Shown here: positions 54,421 through 64,000 of the stretch, piece after piece
How positions within the stretch are numbered: the first letter of the stretch is position 1
Layout of the letters: each line of letters opens with the position of its first letter
NCBI GenBank assembly: GCA_003290165.1
Contig: QNQO01005755.1
Span: 42,501 to 106,500 of the forward strand
DNA length: 64,000 bases
Source of the DNA: Berberis thunbergii
Taxonomy: Eukaryota; Streptophyta; Magnoliopsida; Ranunculales; Berberidaceae
Direction: 5' to 3'
Notes under the pieces: generated by a model
What the model was told of the DNA's origin: nothing
Database searches by the model: none
The model's input: the letters and a program-made list of their open reading frames with translations, nothing else
Program-made: the position numbers and the translations under genes

Positions 54421-56269
54421 GAATGAGGCTAGGAAACCAGGTTATGCAACCAAGATGATATGGCATCATCAGAGGATTTTTTTACAACCTCTAGATACAC
54501 GTAGACACTTAAAAGATTTCATCATTCATTTAAAATCACGCCACATCACCCCCGGTTACAAAAACCCGGTTTCATAATATAATACGCATGCTCTTATATT
54601 TATGTGTTGAAAAATTAAAACAAAAAAAAAATGTATTATAAAGTTAAGATAAGTATGTATTTAAAGTGGTTTATAGTTAGTTAAGGGGTTAATCCCACAA
54701 AAAATAGTACAAATGCAATTAGTTTTTTTGTTTGAATTAGATACTGCAAGAGATGATTTAGGGGGGAGGGTATCACAATTTCTGGGTCTGAACCCTGCTA
54801 AAGGCCTTTAATAGTTCTGCAATCCAATAAAAACCATGCTTTGCAGCTCAAAAAATAAAAAGAAAAAAGTCATGATCACATGGTCGGTCTCTCTGTGTAT
54901 GCATCATTCATATTGTATTTCAAGATATTGCTTGTCTACAAAAGGTTCATCTACCGTATATATATATATATAAATCATGTTTCAATCCATGTTGTTGGGT
55001 TACTAGTATTGGCTTGATCATAGTCCGCCCCATATCTCATATGATGGAGTTGTCAATAAAGGTTAAAGAGGTGGTCGACACAAGTTAAACCTAAGATGGA
55101 GTTATTTAAGTTGTGGTTTTTATGAGCTATGTATAAACTCTAAGTTGGGGAATTTTTGAGCTACGGATAGACTCTAAGGTGCATGATACATCATTCAAGG
55201 CGGAGCCTAAAAATGATCCAATTTAGTCTTGGTGGTTGACTTTTTAAGCAAGGAATTAAGGGTATCCTCACCAAAGTGCGGTGGTTGTCGTTAGGTGAAA
55301 CCAATAATACCAAGATGAGGGTATTGTCGAGATGGTGTAACAACAGTTGATTGATCCTGGGATAGGATCAAACCCCATCAAGGGATTCCTCATAATCCAG
55401 ACAAAGGTGAAATTTGTGTGGTGATTACGATTAGGTGGAGTCAACAAAACCAGAATCAGTCGAGCATGTACATTGAGTGCATGTCACTTGACAAGGTGGT
55501 TGCCCAAGGTACTCAAGGAGGGGTTTACTTCGAGATGTTGTAGTAACAAGCGATTGTAAGTAATGAAACTATGTGCGAAGGTCAAGATTGTCAGGTCATC
55601 TCATATGTGAAGTTGTAGATGTGGTTTATTCCTTCCGGGGCCTTTAGATTAAATTCTAAACCTGAGGTACATGATGGGAGCTCAAAATTTCATGGGCATT
55701 TAAGTTGGGAAAATAAAGTTGCCATGTAAGGATTTGTCTCTAGCTAAAAAAGATTTCCAATAAATTGATGGATCAACAAAGCTCTAAGACTCGGAGTTGA
55801 ATTTCTTGAATTCTTCTTCACTGAAAGTACTTAACCTTTCAGCTTTTGCGACTTAAACAAGTTTAATCTGCCTGCTTCAGTCTCTTTGCCACATATGCCA
55901 AGATTTCAAGATAATGAAAAAGTAGGGGGATCTATTTTCTTCTTCTTCTTCGTCTTGTGCCTTGCTCTCTCTAGCTCTCCGTCGATTATATGCCATCGGC
56001 CTGCTAGTCGTCTCCCTCGCATCGGCTTCTCTCTCTCTATATATTATATAAGTAATATTATTATTAAATTTGGGGTTCATTGACCATTTTATTTTTTTAT
56101 TAATCCATGTTCGAATGCTACAATTGTTGCCACATAATATACTCGTCGCCTCCATCTCGCATGGGAGATTTGCTTTCGCTTCGCTCCAATGCAGTCCATT
56201 TAAACAGCCTAGATTCAATACCCGAAGGGTTATCAACAGCGTGAGCACATGTGCTCCCTAATAATCAGG
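54421..56269. other. Intergenic sequence with an unexplained semi-repeated block
   Basis: No gene recognised. At 55255-55560 related phrases recur (gtggttgtcgttaggtgaaa versus gtgattacgattaggtggag; gagatggtgtaacaaca versus gagatgttgtagtaaca), suggesting two diverged copies of a unit of about 160-230 bp, perhaps an old LTR fragment. A (TA)n lies at 54956-54971. Confidence 0.45.
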
Positions 56270-56356
56270 AGCGAACTTTCAAATCTTGGTGAGTCTCGAA
56301 CCCGCGACCTCTCACAAGGAAAGTGGATGTTCGACCAAACTGAGCTACAATTGGTG
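56270..56356 (-). mobile_element. tRNA-derived SINE head (copy 3)
   Basis: On the minus strand: ATTGTAGCTCAGTTTGGTCG (A box) at about 56350, then CTTGTGAGAGGTCGC and GGGTTCGAGACTC (B box, 56293-56303). The A-to-B spacing fits a tRNA. It is nearly a tRNA shape, but the anticodon arm does not pair cleanly, so I call it a SINE head. A similar sequence in the opposite direction (aattgtagctgagatggtca) starts at 56939. Confidence 0.6.
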
Positions 56357-56569
56357 AACTATATATAAAGCGAATCTAGATCTTCACAAAGTAGGAAGAA
56401 TCATCAAGAAGTGGAGTTCATGTAGAGTAGATTGGTGTTCAGTGCATTGGGCAAGGCTAGGTCCTACCTTATATATAAAGAGAACATCCGCTCATTCTTC
56501 GGAAAAAATCGAAACGTTTGCAATACCCAATTTCATGAAACTTCGCGTTCGTCTGCTTTATCTGGCCTT

Positions 56570-56600
56570 ATATATTTATATATATATATATATATATATT
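56570..56600. repeat. (TA)n microsatellite
   Basis: A TA dinucleotide run that makes the spurious Tyr-Ile frame at 56442-56669. Confidence 0.9.
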
Positions 56601-56938
56601 TGTGAGTTTGTTGATCAGCACAACCACCATTTGAATAGTTGCACCGGAATATTTTGTTGCATGATGTGATCCTCTCAAAGATGTTGGTTATAACTACTTT
56701 CAAATTTGAGGATGACCGCCACTACAAAGACCAAATAGATGATGCCAACAGCAAAATCCGAAACTCTTTTGTGCGTAGGGCAAGTCGTCCTAGTTTTTTT
56801 GCTAGAGTGCCAATTAAAGTAGCAAGATAAATTGGTATGCAGTCACAATGTTTTTATTTGGTTAGTTTTTTTTCAACAAAATATCAGAATAACTCTCTTA
56901 ATTAAGTACAACCTAAACTTTGAGGTGACACATGAACT

Positions 56939-56990
56939 AATTGTAGCTGAGATGGTCACATCCCCTCGCTTTACTCTTTAGTGAGAAGAG
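56939..56990 (+). mobile_element. Truncated SINE head related to copy 3
   Basis: aattgtagctgagatggtca followed by catcccctcgctttac resembles the minus-strand head at 56356-56300 (attgtagctcagtttggtcg, catccactttcc). The B box is not recognisable, so this is a partial or very worn copy. Confidence 0.4.
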
Positions 56991-57110
56991 GCTGAAAGAA
57001 AAAGCAACTCAACTTTTTCCTACACAATCCAAATGGGCTTTTGGTGCCTAGCTAGTTGGATAAAAGAAATGAATCACTACTCTTTGGTGCCTAGTTGGGT
57101 AAGAGCGTAC

Positions 57111-57701
57111 TGTCACGAGCCATCTCTAAAAATATCCCTCACCAAGGCAACAAGGCATCCAAGGCATCATATGGGCGCTGGCAGTAGACCCGCAAAGGCT
57201 CAATGGTGCAAGATTTTCGAGATTGCCTCCGGAAGGTTCTAGAGTGCTCTTGGACATTCTAGCTCAGCTTTCTCTAGAGTGTTCTAGCATGGATGAGTCT
57301 AGAACACCCTTGTACAGATTTGTATAGTATTTTCTAGAAGCCTCCTTGTATTTTCTAGTTCCTTTGGAGGTGGGAACTTTCTAGATGCATAGAGAATACT
57401 CCTTTGAAGGACGATTGTAGAAGGTTCTAGGCTACAAGCCTCTAGGACTTTAAGAGCCTATAAATAGGCCTTGGCATTCATTTGTACAGATGATAGAAAC
57501 ACTTGTACAACTCTCTCAAGCAATACAAAACATTCTTTCAAAAAGACTAAACACTTGTGCCTTAGCATTTTCCTCACTTAAGCTTCCGTAGCATCACTTA
57601 GCATTAGCCAAGCATCGAAGTGCCTTGACTAGTTAGTCCCGACGGGAGTGTGATGCTAGTAGGCAGCGTGTTAGCCAAGGGAAAAAGGTCAGCACGTGAC
57701 A
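57111..57701 (+). mobile_element. Probable solo LTR (591 bp)
   Basis: Starts TGTCACGAGCC and ends GCACGTGACA, a 7 bp terminal inverted repeat (TGTCACG/CGTGACA) of LTR type. The 4 bp duplication GTAC lies at 57107-57110 and 57702-57705. A TATA box, TATAAATA, lies at 57459-57466, flanked by the repeat-rich U3 upstream and about 235 bp of R-U5-like sequence downstream. There is no PBS or pol sequence after it and no second copy in the window, so recombination to a solo LTR is the simplest reading. A 4 bp instead of a 5 bp duplication is slightly unusual. A 5' LTR of a degraded element is the alternative. Confidence 0.65.
57237..57430 (+). promoter_or_regulatory. Cluster of TTCTAG motifs in the U3 of the solo LTR
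   Basis: TTCTAG occurs at 57237, 57257, 57282, 57332, 57353, 57379 and 57425, seven times in 194 bp. The copy at 57332 is TTCTAGAA, the inverted TTC/GAA pair of a heat-shock element; 57298-57304 (TCTAGAA) is close. The cluster ends about 30 bp before the TATA box. Heat-shock factors bind alternating GAA/TTC units, so only some copies are good sites. The heat link is inference. Confidence 0.5.
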
Positions 57702-57849
57702 GTACCCTATCTTGCAAGTTAAACAGTGAGAGGCCTGGTTCTGAATTTTTGTTGCAGCAGTCTGCAGTCCAGTTTGAACTTTGAAGTGGTTTGATTTAGA
57801 TCTCACCTGTGCAACTTTACAAGGTGATTTAATACAAAAATTCTAATTG

Positions 57850-58005
57850 TCGAGGAAATGGCGAGGAAAACAGTGAGGGAGGGAGGGACCATCCATTCCC
57901 CCCGGGATGCGAGCAAGAAAAGTCAACGCACACATCCTGGGGGATGGACGGTCCCCTCACTCCCTCTCTCCCTCCCTCGCTGTTTTTCGTCGTTGTTTCC
58001 CTCGA
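57850..58005. mobile_element. Foldback / MITE-like palindrome
   Basis: The left arm (tcgaggaaatggcgagga, then aacagtgagggagggaggga, then ccatcc) is the near-perfect inverse of the right arm (ggatggacggtcccctcact, then ccctccctcgctgtttttcg, then tttccctcga). The loop between about 57906 and 57937 is short. The size of 156 bp and the hairpin form fit a foldback MITE. No exact target duplication is evident. Confidence 0.7.
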
Positions 58006-58137
58006 TGATTAGACAGTTCGATTTAATAAGAACTGATCATGTAAATTAAGAAAGGAAAGCACATCATCCACTTTAGCATCCTCTATGCGTCTTCCTATTG
58101 TAGTACCAATTTACATATATTTTTTATGGGTGTTTTT

Positions 58138-58571
58138 TGTTGAGAGAAGATTAAAACAAAGCACATAATTATGAAAGGAATAGAAAAAACTACACAATTC
58201 TATTTTTATTTATTAAAACATAACTTGAGTACATCAGCCTATATATATTACTCCAAAGAACACTTAAGAGATTATTTTTCATCAATGACACTCTTACATA
58301 TCAAAAGACACCTTTTGATCTTCCATGGTCATGCTATTCAAGTCTCTTGGACTTCAAAAGACACATTTTCACCATTCACTGTTTTTCGATTTCCACTAGT
58401 CAGTAGTATATTGACCATAACTTTCTCAATGCAAACCCAATTGATGCACCGTCTGAAGATTTGGAAACTAGACAAAAAGAGCTTTTTTTTAATATATTAT
58501 AAACTAAATTCGGATAAGTGTAGCCCCTTCAAACTCTGGTCGAAAATTGTCTTAAGTTTAACTTTTCAACA
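58138..58571 (-). repeat. 3' LTR of the deleted copia element
   Basis: 434 bp. It pairs with 59378-59808 and shares segments such as cattcactgtttttcg and aacccaattgatgcaccgt. Confidence 0.8.
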
Positions 58572-59290
58572 CTCTATATCTTAAACTTGACATCTTTCCA
58601 ACACCAATCATCATTCTCAACTTCAAAAAAATATCATAGTTGAGAGGCTTTAAGAAAATATCAGCAACTTGATCAAGTGATTTCACATACTCTACCTCTA
58701 CGTGCATGATTTCAATGCATTGTTGAATAAAATGGTACTTTGTCTCAATATACTTGCTTCGATCACGAAACACCGGGTTCTTTGCTAACGCAATGGCCTG
58801 ATTTATCCATCATAATCTTAGTAACTTCACTTTACTCAAAATAAAGTTCCTTCAATATCTTTAACCAAATTGCATGACAAGCACAAACAATAGCAGCAAC
58901 ATACTCGGCTTCACATGTTGAAAGAGTGACTATGGGTTGTTTTTTAGAACACCAAGAAATTGCATTATTTCACATAAAGAAAACAATTAAACCCAGTAGT
59001 ACTATTTCTATAATCACATATCTCCCAGCATAATCACTATCACAATAGCCCATCAATTTAAAACTCATTTGAAGCCGAATAGAAATTTTCATAATCAAGA
59101 GTACCTTTAAGTAACGAAGAATTCTCTTGATTGCCTTCATGTGTGTCTCTGACGGATTTCTTTTCACCAAATGCATCCTGTTGAGCTTGATTCAAATCCA
59201 CCTCAATTTTAGGTTCTTCATAGTCTTTCTCAACAATCTCCCATTGTCCTTGAGAACCAATGATAGCCTTCATTCGAATGCCCAATTCTC
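58572..59290 (-). pseudogene. Copia gag/RNase H remnant
   Basis: On the minus strand the 5' part reads SQGQWEIVEKDYEEPK (gag UBN2 start). It soon passes into THMKAIKRILRYLK / LKGTLDYENF, LMGYCDSDYAGR and, near 58770, DRSKYIETKYHFIQQ then SLDQVADIFLKPL, all of Ty1/copia RNase H. Frames change several times. The gag-to-RNase H junction near 59150 marks a large internal deletion. Confidence 0.8.
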
Positions 59291-59377
59291 ATAATTAATT
59301 TTGGTGAGTTGTGGGTATTGGAAGAAAGAGTTGCTCCTTTAGAAGACAATCTCTAGCACAAGACTCTAATACCAACT

Positions 59378-59808
59378 TGTTGGGAGAAGATTAAAAACAA
59401 AGCATACAACGAATAGAAGAAGACTACACAACTCTATTTTTATTTATTGAAACATAACTCTGAGTTACATGCCTATATATACTACTCCAAGAATACTTAA
59501 GAGATAATTTTTCATCAACCACACTCTTACATATCAAAAGACACATTTTGATCTTTTATGGTCATGTTATTCAAGTCGCTTGGACTTCAAAAGACACATT
59601 TTCACCATTCACTGTTTTTCGGTTTTCACTTAACAGTCGAGTATTATATTAACCCTAAACTTTCTCAATACAAACCCAATTGATGCACCGTTTGAAGATT
59701 TGGAAACTAGACAAAATATATTTATTATATATATATTATAAGCTAAATTCGGATAAGTGTAACCTTTAAACTCTGGTCAAAAGTTGTCTTAAAGTTTACT
59801 TTTCAACA
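59378..59808 (-). repeat. 5' LTR of the deleted copia element
   Basis: 431 bp, with the PBS-like sequence immediately to its left on the + strand, which fixes the element as minus strand. Confidence 0.8.
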
Positions 59809-60004
59809 CTTTTAACTCTTTGATGAACATGCATGGTTCTCTAGGGGTAGTGGCAACCTCTCTGAAGAAAATGTTTTGATATTGAAGGCAGACATGGAAG
59901 GTCTTTTTGGGATGTTTTACTTAGTGACTCTCTTGTTTTTGCTCTTCTTTGGAGGTCTGTTGTCAATTGGGGGTGGAATAGGGCTTTCAAGTGTGACTAA
60001 CATT

Positions 60005-60048
<44 letters not shown>

Positions 60049-60759
60049 AAAAACCCTCCTTTATATATGCTAAGTTCAACCTGAAGTGAATTATTTATGG
60101 AGCAGGAAGCTTGGAACCTTACCTGAATCATAGTGGAGACAACTCTTATCTTTCCGTCCAGTGGGGCTAATCTAAATGATGATCATTGGCTAACAAAGCA
60201 TGGTTTTCTCTTCTACGTAGCTGATCTTGTTACTATGTGCAACATTCGATAAAGTGTTTTATTCTATTTTATTTACATATATACTTTGTTCCTAATTTTA
60301 ATGTTGTACGCACATACCAATTTATATCCTTTTTGTGTCAACATCAACATGCACATTCATTTTGTGTATCAGCCCAATTCGTTTCGTCATTGAGGCATGA
60401 CAGGAATCCACATCCCTACATATATACTCTTAAGACAAATCAGATTTTCAAATTAATTGCAGTAACTTCTGTAAACTGATGAATGTTTTGGCCCTCAACA
60501 GATAAACAATGCAGTAAGCCATGCTCACACTTAGTACAAAGAACTTTGCTTTCTTTTATCAAAAGTACAAATCTTCTTTTGGATATAAAAGGAGGATATA
60601 CTTGTAAATATTTGATCATTCGGAAATTTTTTTATGAGTTGGCTGAAAACAACTCCGATCTTTTGAATTCGGATATACTAAGCAGTGTGGTACTTGGAGA
60701 CAGTCCCCACCAACCAAACAGTCTTTCTTTCTTCTTAACATCCCTCAACAGTGATGTTC
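59809..60759. other. Intergenic sequence with (TA)n
   Basis: A (TA)n microsatellite lies at 60007-60044. No gene recognised. Confidence 0.6.
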
Positions 60760-62197
60760 AGACGTCCGTCTCTGGGAGGTGATCAAAGCCAGAGTCTCCA
60801 AAGCTGGAGCTTTCTCGAGAAAGAACTTCACCAATTCAATTTCTGGGCCTTCTGGCTTAAAACCTTTCAGCTTAACTGATTTAAGATGGTTCGGAACGAG
60901 TAAGCATATTGATCGAATGCACTTACGTAATTAGAGAATGAAAATCCATTCAGCTGTAAACATCCAGTAAGTCCCATAAATACTCAAAAACAAAAATAAA
61001 AAAATAAAAAATAAAAAATAAAAATAAAAACTATTACTAGGCCATTAGATTGAATTACGTTGTAATTAAAACTTACGTCAATGAAAACTTTCACAAGATT
61101 TGGACATAAACTCATGAATTCAGAAATGCGGTTACATTAGAATAGCTACATCCTTCCATCACCAACTGAAATTCCTTCAACTTTGGAAAAGAAATCGTGG
61201 AGAAAGGATTTCCTATTTTTACGAGATCAAGAATAACTTGTTAGTAGGTGTACACGAGAGTTTATCAGATTAATTCCAAGAAAGATGAACTTATAATTAC
61301 GTACCATGAGAACTGTACAGTTGATAGTGAGAGTGCTCACACATTGACTGGCTGCAAATAGCAGATCTTTATAATCAAGGAAATTCGTTGATGAATCCCA
61401 ACATCAAATCTTGAAGCATTGGGACCTTGTTTAATAATATGAAATCCACACCACTACCATAGTAATGGATCGATGAGAGACTCGGTGCATCAACAATCAC
61501 GGAGAGAACATTCTTACATTTCACCACCTTGAATGTCTTAAACTTCTTAAGATTAGTAGCACTAACATGCAGAGAAGCTAACCCAGGACACATTGACATA
61601 TCCAAAACCTCCAGATCTAGGACAGTTATCCATCACAACCTGAATAGCTGTCTCAAAGATCTGAACCTTTCGAAGGACAATGCTCTTAAGACACCTTAAA
61701 CCATTGAAACCAATGGGAAAACTCAAACGGACAATGTGATAGCTTCAAGTCTATTTATTGGATGAGCAGCCCAAAGAAGGTGAGTTGGAAAAGCAAAGTA
61801 TTCTTTTGTTGTACAAAAGTCTAGATTGATTTCTTCAACTCCTTTGGAGACAACAACAGCAACCATTCATCAACTTTGTATTGCATGTCTTCGGGATTAA
61901 AATACAAGCAGAAAGTGCGTACCTTCGATCCCACATGGAGAGTTAGAACTTGTCAATGATAGGGGCAATGTATTCTTCACGTTGACCCTTTGGAACATGC
62001 TTGACAACTTCCTTTCCGAAGTCTAAATTGGGATTGCAGTTCCACGAGAACCGGTATGCAGTGGATAGAAGACCAAACCTCACTGCAGACTTAATGGGCA
62101 GGAAGGAGAAGATGTGATTAATAACGTCAGTAGGAGGAGTAATAGTTTCGATGGTGGCGGTGGTGGTGTGCTTCTTCATTCTCTTGGAAGGTGCCAT
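60760..62197 (-). pseudogene. F-box/FBD pseudogene, paralogue of 42757-46386
   Basis: The ATG at 62195-62197 opens MAPSKRMKKHTTTA, then the F-box PPTDVINHIFSFLPIKSAVR and NPNLDFGKEVVKHV, stopping at 61943. Later blocks in changing frames include HVGSKVRTFCLYFNPEDMQY (about 61930-61870), LASLHVSATNLKKFKTFKVV and APSLSSIHYY (61605-61375), FPKLKEFQLVMEGC (exon 2-like, about 61180), and the FBD-like NHLKSVKLKGFKPEGPEI and LVKFFLEKAPALETLALI (60890-60780). The order and exon junctions mirror the intact gene at 42757-46386, including gtaagt- and gtacgt-type donors. Several frameshifts and stops show it is dead. Confidence 0.8.
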
Positions 62198-64000
62198 GGT
62201 TTTATTAAGATGGGACTTTTCTTCTCTTTTCACTCGTGTGTTCAGAGATTCTTCTCACTTGTACTTGTGTAGAGAGAAGTGATGGAGGTGAAAATGTGAT
62301 GGAGTGGAGAGGAGGATAGACAATAAATAGTTGAAGCCCATGAAACCAAAAGAAATTAGCATATCCATCGTAACTGATGTGGGATTCATCTCAATCGTTC
62401 ATGTGTTTGAAAAACTCATTAATTTCAAACCGGTAATGTATTTTGTTCAAAACAACCCAATTAAAATTTGTTATATGACATGCATGATTGAGATGAGCCA
62501 CACACGAACCATACCAAATTAAGACCCCCACATCAAAATTGCTTTAAAAACAAATAAGTGTAAAAGAGACGAGTTAAATGGGTATTCATATATATATATA
62601 TATATATAAGAAAATTATGTCTGAGATAGTAGTAGCCCGATATATAGAATGGAATATTGTGTCAATAAATGGTTTCATTTTGTTTACAAAATCCTGAGAA
62701 TTAAATTATGTATTTAATTTGCTAATGATGGTCGGATTAAGTCTTACGTCAATAGTTCCTTAAATAGAGTCAAATGTGTCTCCAAATATAGCAAGAAAGT
62801 TATGTCTGCAAATAACAATCAGATATAGAATGGAATATTGTCTGGATAAATGGTTTTCTTTTCTTAACATCCAGACAATAGAAATTAAATTCTGTGTCAT
62901 GGCTCTGCATTTACTTTTACCAAAGGAAAAAAAGTATTCATTTGGTATCTGAGGGTTTCCATATTATCAGGTGAAGGTGCCCAGTTTAATCCAACCTTTA
63001 ATGACAGAAACTTAGGAAAAAATCCTTAAAAGACAAATAACTTTTTCCTGGTTCATTATGTAGCATGTTTAATATGAAAAACAAGAGTTGTGCATTGGTT
63101 TGGCAATATATAAAATTACACCCCAGATCTAATCCGTTTCAAACAGATAAAAAGTGATTCCTGAATAGGCCTTGTATCCCGCGGCCGGATCCAGTCCGTT
63201 AAGTTCAGATATGATAGTTAATTGTATGGTTCGGATCAATTCCGGATCAACTAAGATTTGCACCCTCATTTAACCAAATTAATATTTATTCTCCTATAAA
63301 TATGAATAGTATATTAGCAGTATCTTTATTTCCACAATTCTTCTTTGAAACATTACAAAAAAAAAAAATTATATTGAAATCCTTAATTCCATGATTGTCT
63401 AAGATTTCCAATGTATTGTCTATATTAGGTTATAATTATTTTAAAACTTAAGTGATAATCTGATTTAATTAATAAGAAGATTTTGAGATTATAAGGAATC
63501 CAATGTTGTTTGTATCATACATGATTTTATCGAATTTCTCAAGTATCAACATATCATTATCTTTATTATTGATATGGTTCAAACTATTTTAACCAGTAGG
63601 ATTTCCAAAACTTCCAAGTAGGGTCGGGCTGAAAATAGACCATATTTGAGGAGTATCTTCCTTTAGAAACTTAGTTGGTCAAGGAAAGTTTCATATTTGA
63701 ATAAGGTTTCCTTAATTTGAACAAGGAAAGTCTCCTTCGTTCGACAAAATTTTCCTTAACCAATTAAGACAAGGAAAGTTATACAGTAATCGAAGGTTTC
63801 TAATTTTGTTTAATTTTGCTTTATGTTGGAAAGAGGAAAGCTCTCCTTGCATAACAAGAAAATTTCATGGAAACACTTTCCTAGTAAAAGTAGATGATAA
63901 GCACCTAAAATACTGACATTTACGCCACATTTAGCCTCTTATTAGTCTCTAGTTGGATTATTAAATGTCTCTATTTATCTCGAATTTGATTATTACATGT
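62198..64000. other. AT-rich intergenic sequence, no gene seen
   Basis: (TA)n at about 62588-62610. Near 63110-63240 phrases such as ccggatccagtccgtt and ggttcggatcaattccggat resemble the subterminal motifs of the hAT at 29622-32205, possibly a MITE relic. The segment 63660-63850 repeats aaggaaagt(t/c) several times. No protein family recognised. Confidence 0.55.

Larger units (their letters stand above)
58138..59808 (-). mobile_element. Internally deleted copia element
   Basis: Two LTRs, 58138-58571 and 59378-59808, start TGTTG(A/G)GAGAAG and end TTTCAACA on the + strand; they are clearly alike but diverged by many substitutions. The retroelement reads on the minus strand. Next to the right-hand (5') LTR is a PBS-like TTGGTATTAGAGTC. 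The inside is only about 800 bp and joins a gag start to the RNase H end, so the middle of gag, the protease, integrase and RT are lost. A 5 bp target duplication is not clear (flanks are T-rich). Confidence 0.8.

Noticed and set aside
55877..56248. 123-codon minus-strand frame with a Glu-rich stretch
   Set aside because: The EEEEEN run comes from a CTT microsatellite, and no domain or splice context supports a gene.
56270..56356. Functional tRNA gene on the minus strand
   Set aside because: A and B boxes are present, but the anticodon stem and acceptor stem do not pair, and it lacks a pol III terminator at the right place.
1..64000. CRISPR arrays, bacterial operons, rRNA genes
   Set aside because: Nothing of the kind is visible; the window is plant nuclear DNA, and its regular repeats are minisatellites or LINE 5' units.

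Overview
This window is nuclear DNA of a flowering plant, most likely a eudicot. The evidence is introns in the host genes, F-box/FBD and FBS-type F-box genes, plant Ty1/copia, plant L1-type LINE, CACTA and hAT elements, tRNA-derived SINEs, and long AT-rich spacers. I cannot name the species. There are no bacterial features. Host genes are few, and most of the 64 kb is transposable elements, several nested inside one another.

Layout. 1-4080: exons resembling the start of a CACTA-type gene, two exons of a HUB1/HUB2 (BRE1-like) E3 ligase, a CAG-rich tract and two annexin exons, all on the + strand and all incomplete. 4262-5725: two tRNA-derived SINEs. 7092-7680 (-): a small three-exon F-box gene of the FBS type, with three CACGTG boxes upstream. 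9200-32480 (-): an old LINE (LINE-A) split by two DNA transposons. One is a 14.8 kb CACTA element (13220-28040, TSD ATT). The other is a 2.6 kb hAT carrying pieces of a serine carboxypeptidase-like gene and a metallothionein gene (29622-32205, TSD TCGATAAC). The CACTA was itself hit by a copia-type LTR element (13901-20031, TSD TCAGC) and a nearly complete autonomous hAT (21941-25486, TSD TGTCCTAC). It also holds an intact, intronless, antisense copy of the respiratory complex III subunit QCR7.

34803-39493: a young copia element (280 bp LTRs with 2 differences, TSD AAGGT) whose gag-pol is broken by one missing base. 40341-42480: a LINE-like element with ORF1 and a poly-A tail but no ORF2. 42757-46386 (-): an apparently intact F-box/FBD gene with a copia RT fragment in its second intron; a decayed paralogue lies at 60760-62197 (-). 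48164-54073: a third LINE (LINE-C) with a 17 bp TSD, a tandem-repeat 5' region, an open ORF1 and a broken ORF2, inserted into a small inverted-repeat element. 57111-57701: a probable solo LTR whose U3 is packed with TTCTAG motifs. 57850-58005: a foldback/MITE-like palindrome. 58138-59808 (-): an internally deleted copia element.

The host genes do not form a pathway. Three belong to F-box families (SCF ubiquitin ligase adaptors) and one encodes a mitochondrial complex III subunit. The most unusual features are the chimeric gene-capturing hAT, the intact QCR7 retrocopy inside a CACTA, the tandem 5' array of LINE-C, the ORF1-only LINE and the TTCTAG-rich LTR.
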